64,000 bases of DNA, taken from Rothia sp. (in: high G+C Gram-positive bacteria). GTDB taxonomy: Bacteria; Actinomycetota; Actinomycetes; Actinomycetales; Micrococcaceae. Positions within the stretch are counted from its first letter, which is position 1, and each line of letters begins with the position of its first letter. The translations under genes and the position numbers were made by a program. Location: positions 1 through 64,000 of the forward strand of contig JAUMWB010000003.1 in the NCBI GenBank assembly GCA_030529845.1. Direction: 5' to 3'. The notes beneath the pieces were generated by a model. It had not been told where the DNA came from. It was given only the letters and a program-made list of their open reading frames with translations, and searched no databases. Of the stretch, positions 8,700 to 16,644 are shown piece by piece.

Positions 8700-9539
8700 A
8701 TGAAAACCGTAACTTCCTGCGACCTGACTGTCTCCCACGTGCGCCTGGGCTACGGGGACCGCACTATCGTGCCGGACCTCTCGCTAAGCATACCCGCCGG
8801 AAAAATTACCGCCATCATCGGGCCCAACGGCTGCGGCAAGTCCACCCTGCTGCGCGGCATCTCCCGCCTGCTCAAGCCCAGCAACGGCGAGATTACCCTG
8901 GACGGCAAGCCCGTTGCCTCCTACGGCGGTAAGGAATTTGCCCGCATGGTCGGCCTGCTGCCGCAAAGCCCCATCGCCCCCGAAGGTATCACCGTTGCCG
9001 ACCTGGTTTCCCGCGGGCGTTACCCCTACCAGGGGTTCTTTCGGGGCAACAGTAAGGAAGACGACGCCGCGGTCTCCTGGGCCCTAGAAGCTACCAACAC
9101 CCTAGAACTGGCGGAGCAGCAGGTCACTGAACTCTCCGGTGGCCAGCGCCAGCGCGTCTGGATCGCCATGGCCCTGGCCCAAGACACCGATATTTTGCTT
9201 CTGGATGAACCCACCACCTACCTGGACCTCGCCCACCAGGTAGAACTCCTTGACCTGCTGGCCGACATCAACGAGCGCCGCGGAACCACCATGATTATGG
9301 TGCTGCACGAGCTCAATCTAGCTGCCCGCGTCGCCCACCACCTGGTCGCTATGAAGGGCGGAGAAATCGCCGCAGTCGGTACCGCAGCAGAGGTCATGAC
9401 AGGGGAGAACCTGCACCGGATCTTCGGCCTACGGGCCTCGGTGTCTGACCCCCTCGGGGACGGCTCCACCGTCGTGGTGCCCCATGCCCGTGCCGCAAGC
9501 CACCCAGCAGAAAACCTAGAAAGCCAGAGCCTTGTCTAA
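8700..9539 (+). CDS. Ferric-siderophore ABC transporter ATPase (FepC/FecE class)
   Basis: A 279-residue single ABC domain with Walker A GPNGCGKS (K47), LSGGQ (145-149), Walker B D169-E170 in LLLDEPTTYLDLAHQ, and switch H203. The DEPTTYLD-L-HQ sequence is typical of siderophore and B12 import ATPases. All catalytic motifs are intact. It starts four bases after the second permease and ends eight bases inside the next gene. Confidence 0.9.
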   Translation: MKTVTSCDLTVSHVRLGYGDRTIVPDLSLSIPAGKITAIIGPNGCGKSTLLRGISRLLKPSNGEITLDGKPVASYGGKEFARMVGLLPQSPIAPEGITVADLVSRGRYPYQGFFRGNSKEDDAAVSWALEATNTLELAEQQVTELSGGQRQRVWIAMALAQDTDILLLDEPTTYLDLAHQVELLDLLADINERRGTTMIMVLHELNLAARVAHHLVAMKGGEIAAVGTAAEVMTGENLHRIFGLRASVSDPLGDGSTVVVPHARAASHPAENLESQSLV

Positions 9540-10605
9540 GCCCCGCCCGTCCGCACCTCGCTCTTCTGTCCGCCGCGAAGTCAAGCGCTCCATCAACCAG
9601 TACGGGGTCTTCCCCGTCACCGTCTCGCGGGTTGAGAAGCTGACCGATTCCTTCGTGCGTGTCTCGTTGACCGGCCGTTCCCTGCTGCACGCCGCCGCCC
9701 CTATCTCTGACGGCACCGGGCAGGTCTATGACGCCTACATCAAACTCTTGATTCCCCCGGCGGGAGCCAGTGGGCCCACCATGATTGAGCTCGATACCTC
9801 CTGGCGCTCTCGTTGGCTGGCCGCCCCCGAAAGCGAGCGGGGATACATGCGCACCTACACCGTCAGCAACTCCCGGTTGGTGCCCTCAGTTGGACTGGAC
9901 GAAACACCCCTGCTGGGTATGCTCCCGGCAGCTGAAGCGGACCTCGAACCCCTGGAGCGTGAGCTGCCTGAAGGGCAGCAGCCCGAAATTGACGTGGACT
10001 TTGTGCTGCACACCGATAGTGAGGGAAAGAGCGGACCAGGCTCAGCTTGGGCCGAACAGACAAGGGTAGGCCAGCAGATTTCCCTTCTAGCTCCCCTGCG
10101 CGGTTCTACCCTCTGGGCCTCCTACAACCCGGGTGAGGCCCGTTCGCTCCTGCTTGTGGGGGACGAAACCGCAGCTCCGGCCATTCTCTCTATCCTGCGC
10201 TCCCTGCCCACCGAGGCTACCGGGGCGGTGTTTCTTGAGGTACCCGGTGCTGAGGACGCCCTCGACCGCCTCCCCGAGGTACGGCGGGCTGCTCAGCGGG
10301 TGCCGGGCGTCCGCCTTAACGTGCTGGATCGATCCGATCAGCAGGCGCGAGGTCAGCAACTTGCCGCCTCCCTGAGACAGGTCTGCGGCGTCGAAACGCT
10401 TGAAGAGATCGCACCTCGAGAGGAAGCTGCACCGGGTGAAATTGTCTGGCATCTGGCGGAGAACCCGGTCGATACCTATGTGCTCCTTGCCGGTGAGTCG
10501 TCGGTGGTTAAAACCCTGCGCCGAATCTGCGTGAACGAAGCCGGGCTGCCCAAGGAAAGTATCTCTTTTATGGGGTACTGGAAGGCAGGGCAAGCCGAGG
10601 GGTAG
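9532..10605 (+). CDS. Siderophore-interacting flavoprotein (SIP family ferric reductase)
   Basis: A 357-residue protein of the FAD-binding SIP family. An N-terminal beta-barrel carries the flavin motif RTYTVSN (from R107, close to the usual RxYTxR/S). A NAD(P)H-binding lobe begins LLVGDETAAPAI (D211). SIP enzymes reduce Fe(III) in imported siderophores so iron is released in the cytoplasm, which fits its place as last gene of the uptake operon. The TTG start overlaps the ATPase stop by eight bases; no better start exists nearby. An acidic insertion at about 135-165 is longer than in many relatives. Confidence 0.82.
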   Translation: MSKPRPSAPRSSVRREVKRSINQYGVFPVTVSRVEKLTDSFVRVSLTGRSLLHAAAPISDGTGQVYDAYIKLLIPPAGASGPTMIELDTSWRSRWLAAPESERGYMRTYTVSNSRLVPSVGLDETPLLGMLPAAEADLEPLERELPEGQQPEIDVDFVLHTDSEGKSGPGSAWAEQTRVGQQISLLAPLRGSTLWASYNPGEARSLLLVGDETAAPAILSILRSLPTEATGAVFLEVPGAEDALDRLPEVRRAAQRVPGVRLNVLDRSDQQARGQQLAASLRQVCGVETLEEIAPREEAAPGEIVWHLAENPVDTYVLLAGESSVVKTLRRICVNEAGLPKESISFMGYWKAGQAEG

Positions 10606-10646
10606 AGTGGCCTGGTACCCACCTTATAGAGAAAGGCCTAGTCCGC

Positions 10647-11462
10647 ATGATATCGATCCTCGGCAAAGACGAATCTATCCGCTACGTTGCTCTGGGGGAC
10701 TCCTTCAGTGAAGGAGTGGGCGATGACGCCCCGGACCGCCCCAACGGGGTGCGCGGCTGGACTGACCGAGTAGCCGAACAGTTCATGCTGGCAGACCCGC
10801 AAGCCCAGTACGCCAACCTGGCGATTCGCGGGCGCCTGCTCGTGCCCATCATTGAAGAGCAGCTAGAACCTGCCCTGGAACTTAAGCCCAACCTGGTCTC
10901 GCTGGTTGGCGGTGGCAATGACTCTCTGCGCCCCGGCTTCGATGTGGACGCCCTGATGGTGCGCTACGACGAGGCCTTTAAAACCCTGCGCGATGAGGGT
11001 ATAGAGGTCTTTACCATGACCGGTTTTGATCCCGGCCCCAAGGGTTTCTTTAGCGGTAACCGTGCCCGGGTGGCCCTCTTCAACGAGCTACTGCGTGAGG
11101 TTGCCGATGACCGCGGTGTGACCGTGGTGGACTATTGGCGCATGCACGAGCTGCTTGACCTTCGATTTTGGGCACCTGACCGTTTGCACATGAACGCAGC
11201 CGGGCACACCCTGACCGCCCGCCGGGTACTGGAAACTCTGAGCGCCGAGAACATCCGTATCGGGGACCCTGTCATCCCCGCGCCCTTGCATAAAACCCGC
11301 GTGCAAGAGGCCCTGGACAATGCTAAATGGGCTCGGGAGTTTGTGGTTCCGTGGATCGGCCGACGTCTGCGCGGCACCAGTTCCGGTGACAACATCAGCC
11401 CCAAGTACCCCACCTGGACGCGGTTTGATGCCCTCCCTGAAGAATCCGGCCCAGCCCTTTAA
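10647..11462 (+). CDS. SGNH/GDSL-family hydrolase
   Basis: A 271-residue cytoplasmic-looking esterase/lipase-like protein without a signal peptide. It carries block I GDSFSEG (nucleophile S19), block III GGGND (about residue 87-91) and block V D178-x-x-H181, so the catalytic set is complete. SGNH enzymes hydrolyse esters, and the substrate cannot be told from sequence. The ATG follows a GAAAGG site. It probably has its own promoter, since 41 bases separate it from the siderophore operon. Confidence 0.8.
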   Translation: MISILGKDESIRYVALGDSFSEGVGDDAPDRPNGVRGWTDRVAEQFMLADPQAQYANLAIRGRLLVPIIEEQLEPALELKPNLVSLVGGGNDSLRPGFDVDALMVRYDEAFKTLRDEGIEVFTMTGFDPGPKGFFSGNRARVALFNELLREVADDRGVTVVDYWRMHELLDLRFWAPDRLHMNAAGHTLTARRVLETLSAENIRIGDPVIPAPLHKTRVQEALDNAKWAREFVVPWIGRRLRGTSSGDNISPKYPTWTRFDALPEESGPAL

Positions 11463-11610
11463 CAGCTAGGCTCCCGGATTAAAAGACTTAAGCTGTTAAC
11501 ATCACACTTAAGATTACACGCCTGTAATTTACCCTCTTGGCAGGGGTGGACGCCGGTGGCAGCTGCTGCCTGGCAAGGGCGAAAAACCGCGGATTAAAGC
11601 CTGAGATGAC
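11463..11610. other. Intergenic stretch without recognised genes
   Basis: No credible reading frame on either strand and no clear hairpin with a T-run. A minus-strand frame across 11488-11688 has no ribosome-binding site and no family resemblance. Confidence 0.5.
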
Positions 11611-11638
11611 TTGCGAAAAGTTAAAAGCCCGGTAGAAT
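11611..11638 (+). promoter_or_regulatory. Sigma-70-type promoter of a possible short RNA
   Basis: TTGCGA (11611-11616), a 16-base spacer and TAGAAT (11633-11638). Transcription would begin near 11645 and meet a terminator hairpin at 11678-11730. Confidence 0.5.
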
Positions 11639-11644
11639 TGATAG

Positions 11645-11731
11645 AGGTTCAAACGCACCCTTGAGACCATGAAAAGCAGCTTGCGCACACCGGAGCAGGT
11701 AGCACCAGCACCGGCTGACGCAAGCTTTTTA
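11645..11731 (+). ncRNA. Candidate small RNA or attenuated leader upstream of rpmB
   Basis: A promoter-like element at 11611-11638 is followed within about 90 bases by a hairpin with a T-run, which would give a stable transcript of about 85 nucleotides. A 24-codon frame (ATG at 11670) overlaps the hairpin but has a poor ribosome-binding site. It could be a separate sRNA or a leader of the ribosomal-protein operon. No known RNA family is recognised. Confidence 0.3.
11678..11731 (+). terminator. Hairpin terminator ahead of the rpmB promoter
   Basis: Arms AGCTTGCG (11678-11685) and CGCAAGCT (11719-11726), with an inner CCGG/CCGG pairing, run into TTTTATT. It may also stop readthrough from the SGNH hydrolase gene. 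Confidence 0.65.
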
Positions 11732-11744
11732 TTGGCCTCATAGG

Positions 11745-11773
11745 TTGCGTGGTATCCCGTAATTACCTAGACT
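11745..11773 (+). promoter_or_regulatory. Promoter of rpmB-rpmG-rpsN
   Basis: TTGCGT (11745-11750), 17-base spacer, TAGACT (11768-11773): a good actinobacterial vegetative promoter. The transcript would carry a leader of about 230 nucleotides before rpmB at 12010, long enough for an autoregulatory structure, although none is recognised. Confidence 0.6.
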
Positions 11774-12009
11774 TTAAGGCTGTTCGTAGTGGTGGCAACA
11801 CCTCTCGTACACCTAAGCTTCACCGTTTTTCCCGCGGCGGGGATTCTCATCGGCCTCTCACCCGGTGCAGAGTCTCAAACACTCTAGCCTTGGAGAATAA
11901 CCCGGTGCTCTACCTATAGGTGACGGGACGCCCATTGCTGATCGTCAGAAAATATCTGGCGAACGCCAACTGCGTACCGTCATTTCGTCAACATTTGGAG
12001 GAGAAAACT

Positions 12010-12246
12010 ATGGCAGCTGTCTGCCAGGTGACCGGAGCTGTTCCCGGCTTTGGACACAGCATTTCGCACTCGCATCGCCGCAACAAGCGTCGTTTCGATC
12101 CTAACGTACAGAAGAAGAAGTACTACGTACCCTCACTTCGTCGCAACGTAACCCTGAACGTCTCTGCTAAGGGCATCAAGGTTATCGACGCACGTGGTAT
12201 CGACGCAGTAGTTGCTGACATCCTTGCACGCGGAGAGAAGATCTAA
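12010..12246 (+). CDS. rpmB: 50S ribosomal protein L28, cysteine-poor form
   Basis: A 78-residue basic protein beginning [16 protein letters not shown] with the family [14 protein letters not shown] block. It has only one cysteine (C5) instead of the CxxC pairs that hold zinc in the other L28 class. Its C-terminal half (STKGIKVIDxxGI type) matches the zinc-independent form. ATG 12010 follows GGAGGAG at 11997-12003 with ideal spacing; an upstream in-frame extension starting at 11920 has no support. First gene of rpmB-rpmG-rpsN. Confidence 0.95.
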   Translation: MAAVCQVTGAVPGFGHSISHSHRRNKRRFDPNVQKKKYYVPSLRRNVTLNVSAKGIKVIDARGIDAVVADILARGEKI

Positions 12247-12248
12247 AC

Positions 12249-12419
12249 ATGGCATCAAAGGCTAAGGACGTACGTCCTATCATCAAACTTAAGTCCACTG
12301 CGGGCACCGGCTTCACTTACGTTACCCGTAAGAACCGCCGTAACAACCCCGATCGTATGGTTCTCAAGAAGTACGATCCCGTTGTCCGCAAGCACGTTGA
12401 CTTCCGAGAGGAGCGCTAA
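12249..12419 (+). CDS. rpmG: 50S ribosomal protein L33, cysteine-free form
   Basis: A 56-residue protein reading [18 protein letters not shown], then a [14 protein letters not shown] segment and the ending DFREER. The sequence is plainly L33 and contains no cysteine, so it is the zinc-independent form. It starts two bases after rpmB stops, within the same operon. Confidence 0.95.
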   Translation: MASKAKDVRPIIKLKSTAGTGFTYVTRKNRRNNPDRMVLKKYDPVVRKHVDFREER

Positions 12420-12422
12420 ACA

Positions 12423-12728
12423 ATGGCGAAGAAGTCCAAGATTGCTCGCAACGAGCAGCGCAAGGTCATCGTTGCACGCTACGCTGAAAAGCGCCTGGAA
12501 CTGAAGAAGACCCTGGTTGACGAAAACGCAACCCCCGAAGAGCGCGAAGCGGCCCGCCTGGGCCTCCAGAAGCTGCCCCGCAACGCTTCACCCGTTCGTG
12601 TTCGCAACCGCGACCAGATCGACGGCCGCCCCCGCGGTACCTTCCAGAAGTTTGGTATCTCCCGCGTACGCTTCCGCGAGATGGCACACCGTGGCGAGCT
12701 GCCCGGTGTTACCAAGTCAAGCTGGTAA
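12423..12728 (+). CDS. rpsN: 30S ribosomal protein S14, long zinc-independent form
   Basis: A 101-residue S14 with the full-length N-terminal half ([12 protein letters not shown]). The C-terminal core [20 protein letters not shown] lacks the four cysteines of the short 61-residue zinc form. It binds 16S rRNA in the small-subunit head. Third gene of the zinc-free trio. The grouping rpmB-rpmG-rpsN with all members cysteine-poor resembles the Zur-controlled sets of other actinomycetes, but no Zur box was found upstream. Confidence 0.95.
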   Translation: MAKKSKIARNEQRKVIVARYAEKRLELKKTLVDENATPEEREAARLGLQKLPRNASPVRVRNRDQIDGRPRGTFQKFGISRVRFREMAHRGELPGVTKSSW

Positions 12729-12742
12729 TCTGTAGCTGATAC

Positions 12743-12768
12743 GGTTAGCCTTGTGGACAGGGCTAACC
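12743..12768 (+). terminator. Hairpin after rpsN
   Basis: GGTTAGCC (12743-12750) and GGCTAACC (12761-12768) form a perfect eight-base stem. The nearest T-run (12781-12785) lies about a dozen bases further on, so this is at best a weak terminator. It may allow partial readthrough into the HU gene. Confidence 0.4.
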
Positions 12769-12807
12769 CAGCCACTCACTTTTTGAAAGTCTCAGGAGGA
12801 GCATTCA

Positions 12808-13095
12808 ATGGCTAAGAACCGTAGCGAACTCGTTGCAGAGGTTGCAGAGAAGGCCGGCACCAGCCAGGCAGCAGTGAACGGTGTGCTCGACGCACTGTTC
12901 CAGGTCTTCGAAGCATCTGTTGCACAGGGCGAGAAGATCACCATCCCCGGCTGGATGGCAATTGAGCGCACTGACCGTGCAGCTCGTACCGGTCGCAACC
13001 CGCAGACCGGCGAAACCATTCAGATTCCCGCAGGTCACGGTGTTAAGCTGACCGCAGGTTCAAAGCTGAAGGCAGCAGTCTCCACCAAGAAGTAA
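12808..13095 (+). CDS. hup: DNA-binding protein HU
   Basis: A 95-residue histone-like protein with the HU fold throughout. It has an N-terminal helical dimerisation region (AKNRSELVAEVAEKAG) and the DNA-embracing arm with the RTGRNPQTGETIQIPAGHGV signature. It lacks the long Lys/Ala/Pro tail of mycobacterial and streptomycete HupB/HupS. A strong AGGAGG-type site precedes the ATG. Confidence 0.95.
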   Translation: MAKNRSELVAEVAEKAGTSQAAVNGVLDALFQVFEASVAQGEKITIPGWMAIERTDRAARTGRNPQTGETIQIPAGHGVKLTAGSKLKAAVSTKK

Positions 13096-13113
13096 ATTCT
13101 TGAACAGACTTTG

Positions 13114-13147
13114 AAAAGGGCCACCCCTCATCGGGGTGGCCCTTTTG
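13114..13147 (+). terminator. Terminator of the HU gene
   Basis: AAAAGGGCCACCCC and GGGGTGGCCCTTTT are exact complements around a short TCATC-type loop. The 3' arm itself supplies the T tract. Confidence 0.9.
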
Positions 13148-13228
13148 CTATACCCCGCAGGAATGAAGCAGCCCGGCTGTGAGATAATAGGCAGGCAAGA
13201 CACCAGCACGCACAGTAGGGGAGGAAAC

Positions 13229-13804
13229 ATGCGCCGAGGGCACCAGGTAGCCCGCTCCTGGCTTATTGCCGGTAGCGCCACCGGTCTAGGTGCTATCTCC
13301 CACCTGCTAGCCGGTGGGCACCTGCCTCACCCGCTCGTCCTGGCCCTTGCTACCTCCCTGTCGGCCCTGCTGACTCTCGGCGTTACCCGCCTGAAGCTGC
13401 CCCGCGCCAGTCTGGCCTTCGGAGTAGCCGCCGGGCAAGGCACCCTGCACGCCCTCTATAGCCACGGCCAGCCCCTGGCCCCTGCGCCAGCTGGGCACGC
13501 CCACCACGGATCAGAGCTGCTCCTGAGCGATGTACCTCTTGAACCTCTAACCCAGGCCGGGCCCGCTATGTGGATTGGCCATGCCCTTGCGGCAGCTGCC
13601 ACCTTTGCCCTGCTAGCCTATGGCGAGAGCCTGCTCCTGGCGCTCCGTGCCCTGCTGGGCTACGTACGCGCCAAGCTGGAACCTGCGCGGGTGCGTCCAC
13701 TCCTGGAAGCCCCCGCCCTGCCGGTTACAACCTTCCCCACCCACCTCGTCAGCCTGCTGGCGAGAACCTGCCGAGCCCCTCGCGGCCCGCCCGTCCTTGC
13801 CTAA
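13229..13804 (+). CDS. Membrane protein of unknown function heading the copper cluster
   Basis: A 191-residue protein with about four to five hydrophobic segments and a His-containing loop near the middle (HSHGQP and HAHHGS-type clusters, residues about 77-95) that could bind a metal. The ATG at 13229 is chosen because GGGGAGGAAAC precedes it directly; an earlier in-frame start would lie inside the HU terminator. It stands 43 bases ahead of copC and probably shares its transcript. No named family is recognised. A role in copper handling is inferred from its neighbours only. Confidence 0.65.
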   Translation: MRRGHQVARSWLIAGSATGLGAISHLLAGGHLPHPLVLALATSLSALLTLGVTRLKLPRASLAFGVAAGQGTLHALYSHGQPLAPAPAGHAHHGSELLLSDVPLEPLTQAGPAMWIGHALAAAATFALLAYGESLLLALRALLGYVRAKLEPARVRPLLEAPALPVTTFPTHLVSLLARTCRAPRGPPVLA

Positions 13805-13847
13805 CCCGAAAGACCATCAACCTTTTCGACACGCAAGGACAACTCTC

Positions 13848-14456
13848 ATGTTTAAGGCTCAGACAGCCTCAACCCTTACCCGTACCCTCGTTGCAACTGC
13901 GGCCCTAACCGCCGCTAGCCTGCTGGGGGCGACCCCGGCGTCCGCCCACGACGAGCTGATTTCCACTAACCCAGCCGACGGGGCCACTCTCACCCAAGCA
14001 CCTGCCAGCCTAGAACTCACCTACAGCGGTGACATCATGGACGTAGACGGCGCGAACCAGGTGCGCGTCACCAACGCCGCCGGTGACAGTGTTACCGCCG
14101 GTGAACCCGAGATTGACGGTGCCGTGGTCACCCAAGACCTGGCTACCGCCGCAGCTGATGATACCTACACCGTCACCTGGCGGGTTGTCTCATCGGACGG
14201 CCACCCTATCCAGGGCATCTTCACCTACACCGTAGGGGAGGGTAGTGCCGCTGATAACGCCACCACTCAGGCAACGACAACAGCCGCAGCTGAACCTTCT
14301 GCAGAAAACACCGGCAGCGCCACAACTGCCAGTGACCCCGTGAGTCAGGCAGGCCAGGGGCTTTCGACCCCCCTCAAGCTTGTACTGGCCCTGGTTGCAG
14401 TAGCAGCCCTGGGCTCTGCCCTGACTGTCGTGCTGGTCAAGACCAAGCGCAAATAA
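13848..14456 (+). CDS. copC: CopC-family copper-binding protein, membrane anchored
   Basis: A 202-residue exported protein. The signal peptide ends at A33, leaving His34 as the mature N-terminus, as in CopC/YcnJ proteins where this histidine binds Cu(II). A beta-sandwich follows, including the conserved TWRVVSSDGHPIQG segment. A Thr/Ala-rich linker and a C-terminal membrane helix with a KTKRK tail hold it in the membrane. The ATG at 13848 gives a proper signal peptide. Neighbours PCuAC and CopD-CtaG make it part of a periplasm-side copper relay. Confidence 0.87.
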   Translation: MFKAQTASTLTRTLVATAALTAASLLGATPASAHDELISTNPADGATLTQAPASLELTYSGDIMDVDGANQVRVTNAAGDSVTAGEPEIDGAVVTQDLATAAADDTYTVTWRVVSSDGHPIQGIFTYTVGEGSAADNATTQATTTAAAEPSAENTGSATTASDPVSQAGQGLSTPLKLVLALVAVAALGSALTVVLVKTKRK

Positions 14457-14490
14457 GCCGTCCACCTCCCGCATTCGAAGAAGAAGCACC

Positions 14491-15153
14491 ATGTCATCAC
14501 AGAAATTTTTACCTGCCCTCACCCTGCCCGCTATCGCCCTGCTGGTACTGACCGGCTGCGGTAGCACCGACACCTCCGCGACCAGCAGTTCAACTGCCAG
14601 CAACGGTGCCGCTGCTAGTGCCTCCGCTAGCTCATCCTCCAGTGAGGCTAGCGCCCCGCTCACCGTCGATGAAGCCTGGATCAAGGCCAACAGCGGCGAT
14701 ATGACCGCAGCCTTCGCCACTATCACCAACACCGGGGATACCCCCATCACCATTGAGGGCGCCAGCAACTCAACGGCCGGTACGGTGGAGCTCCACACCA
14801 CCGTCATCGACCCGGCAACCGGCACTAGCACCATGAAGGCCGTAGAGGGCGGTTTCACCCTTGAACCCGGTACCACCCTCGAACTGGCCCCCGGCGGGGA
14901 CCACATCATGCTCATGGACATGAACTGTGCCCTGGCATCAGGCACCAGCGACGTCATCACCCTGCAGACCTCAGCGGGGGACGTCAGCTTTGAGGCTGCT
15001 GTACGCGACTATGCCGGCGCCCAGGAGGAATACGCTCCCGGTGACGCCGCCACTACCGCAGCCGATACCAGCCAATCTAGCGACCACTCCATGCGCTCGG
15101 GCCACGCTAGCTCCAGCGAATCAGCAGCTGCCATCCTGCCGCAGTGCAACTAG
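14491..15153 (+). CDS. PCu(A)C-type copper chaperone lipoprotein
   Basis: A 220-residue lipoprotein with lipobox LTGC (Cys23) and a long Ser/Ala/Thr-rich tether. The PCuAC domain follows, with metal ligands in family order: H102, M115, then H138-x-M140 in GGDHIMLM. Such proteins carry Cu(I) to the CuA/CuB centres of cytochrome oxidase. The C-terminal 40 residues are low complexity with additional Met/His. It lies 34 bases after copC and upstream of a DyP peroxidase and a CtaG-type assembly protein, consistent with copper delivery to the respiratory chain. Confidence 0.85.
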   Translation: MSSQKFLPALTLPAIALLVLTGCGSTDTSATSSSTASNGAAASASASSSSSEASAPLTVDEAWIKANSGDMTAAFATITNTGDTPITIEGASNSTAGTVELHTTVIDPATGTSTMKAVEGGFTLEPGTTLELAPGGDHIMLMDMNCALASGTSDVITLQTSAGDVSFEAAVRDYAGAQEEYAPGDAATTAADTSQSSDHSMRSGHASSSESAAAILPQCN

Positions 15154-15262
15154 GGTAGCAGTTACCGAACCCCCTCTAACTGCCACCAGCTAGTAACCAG
15201 CCTGGCCGCCGTCCGCCCTCTGTTGAGGGGTGGACGGCGGCCCCGGCCCCAAGGAAAACACC

Positions 15263-16615
15263 ATGACCAGCTCATTTGATGAAGACCTGAACCGAGCCCT
15301 CAGCGGTGCAGAGACTGACCCCCAGCCAGAAGACAAGCCGGGCGACCAAGAAAAAGTTGCAAGCCCACGCGGGACCAACCGGCGCGTAGCCCTGGCCGGT
15401 GCCCTAGGCCTGGGAACCGGTGTAGCTACCACTTTGGCAAGCCAATATGCCGCATCAGCTATGAAAGCTGAAGGGGAAGAAGAGCCCGCCACACCGCCTC
15501 TGCAAGAAGCAATTGTGCCCTTCTACGGGGCCCGCCAGGCGGGTATCGACACCCCCGCCCCCAGCTACGGCATCTTTATAGCCCTCACCCTCAACACCGG
15601 CCTTGACCGCGACGGTGTGCGCCGCCTACTCACCATTCTGACCGAGGACGCCGCCCGCCTGACCGCAGGACGAGCTCCCATAACCGACCAGGAACCGGAA
15701 CTCGCCACCGTACCGGCTAACCTCACCGTTACCTTCGGCTTCGGCGAGCGCATTTTCGATATCGTAGCGCCCGAAAAGAAGCCCTCTTGGCTGCGCCCCC
15801 TGCCCGCCTTCGAACAGATTGACCAGCTCCAAGACCAATGGAATGACGGGGATCTCCTCCTGCAAATCTGCTGCTCTGACCGCTTCACCCTGGCCCACGC
15901 CCAGCGCGTCCTGCTCAAAAATATCCGCAGCTTCGCCTCGGTGCGCTGGGTACAAGAGGGCTTCCGCCGTGCCTACGGTAGTGAGCCGGACGGCATGACC
16001 ATGCGCAACCTCTTCGGCCAGGTCGACGGCACTATCAACCCCTCCACCGGCGACGGAACCATGGAATCCTACGTCTGGGGCAACCACGAGGAACTGACCC
16101 CCTGGGAAGAGGGCGGAACCTCCCTGGTGATTCGCCGCATCCACATGAACCTCGATACCTGGGACCATGCCGACCGCCCCGCCCGTGAGGACGCCGTGGG
16201 TCGCAACCTCACCAACGGTGCCCCGCTCACCGGCACCGAAGAGCGCGACCCCGCTGACCTTTCTGCAACGAACGAGCTGGGCTTTAACGTCATCGCCCCC
16301 TACGCCCATATTCGCCGGGCCGCCGCCCAAAACCGGGTAGAGCAAATCCTGCGCCGCGGATATAACTACGACCTGCCGGTACAGAACGCCTCGGGGTTTT
16401 CAGAACACCAGCAAACAAGTGGGGGAGTGAGCTCAACTGGCCTGATCTTCTGCTCCTACCAGGCAGACCCCGTCAAGCAGTTCCTCCCTATCCAGCAGCG
16501 CTTAGCTGAGCTCGATATGCTCAACACCTGGACGGTTCCCATCGGCTCGGCCGTCTTTGCCCTGCCCGCAGGTGCCCGCGAAGGTGGCTTCGTGGGCGAA
16601 GGACTTTTTAGCTAA
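15263..16615 (+). CDS. Dyp-type heme peroxidase with Tat signal
   Basis: A 450-residue protein with a twin-arginine motif (NRRVALAG, near residue 38) after an unusually long polar N-terminus. The DyP fold carries the distal GxxDG-type motif GQVDGT (catalytic D255), a distal arginine in VIRRI and the proximal heme ligand H349 in PYAHIRRA. The RRGYNYD ending is also characteristic. DyP enzymes oxidise dyes and phenolics with peroxide; the EfeB branch has been proposed to act in iron or heme acquisition. ATG 15263 is preferred over in-frame GTG 15230 because AAGGAAAAC precedes it. It sits inside the copper cluster. Confidence 0.88.
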   Translation: MTSSFDEDLNRALSGAETDPQPEDKPGDQEKVASPRGTNRRVALAGALGLGTGVATTLASQYAASAMKAEGEEEPATPPLQEAIVPFYGARQAGIDTPAPSYGIFIALTLNTGLDRDGVRRLLTILTEDAARLTAGRAPITDQEPELATVPANLTVTFGFGERIFDIVAPEKKPSWLRPLPAFEQIDQLQDQWNDGDLLLQICCSDRFTLAHAQRVLLKNIRSFASVRWVQEGFRRAYGSEPDGMTMRNLFGQVDGTINPSTGDGTMESYVWGNHEELTPWEEGGTSLVIRRIHMNLDTWDHADRPAREDAVGRNLTNGAPLTGTEERDPADLSATNELGFNVIAPYAHIRRAAAQNRVEQILRRGYNYDLPVQNASGFSEHQQTSGGVSSTGLIFCSYQADPVKQFLPIQQRLAELDMLNTWTVPIGSAVFALPAGAREGGFVGEGLFS

Positions 16616-16644
16616 ACCACCATCGATAGGAATCAGGTATAGAC

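Noticed and set aside
11488-11688. Minus-strand frame upstream of rpmB
   Set aside because: No ribosome-binding site, overlaps a promoter and a terminator, and matches no family.
11780-12009. Zur box in the rpmB leader
   Set aside because: No palindrome resembling the actinobacterial Zur consensus was found.
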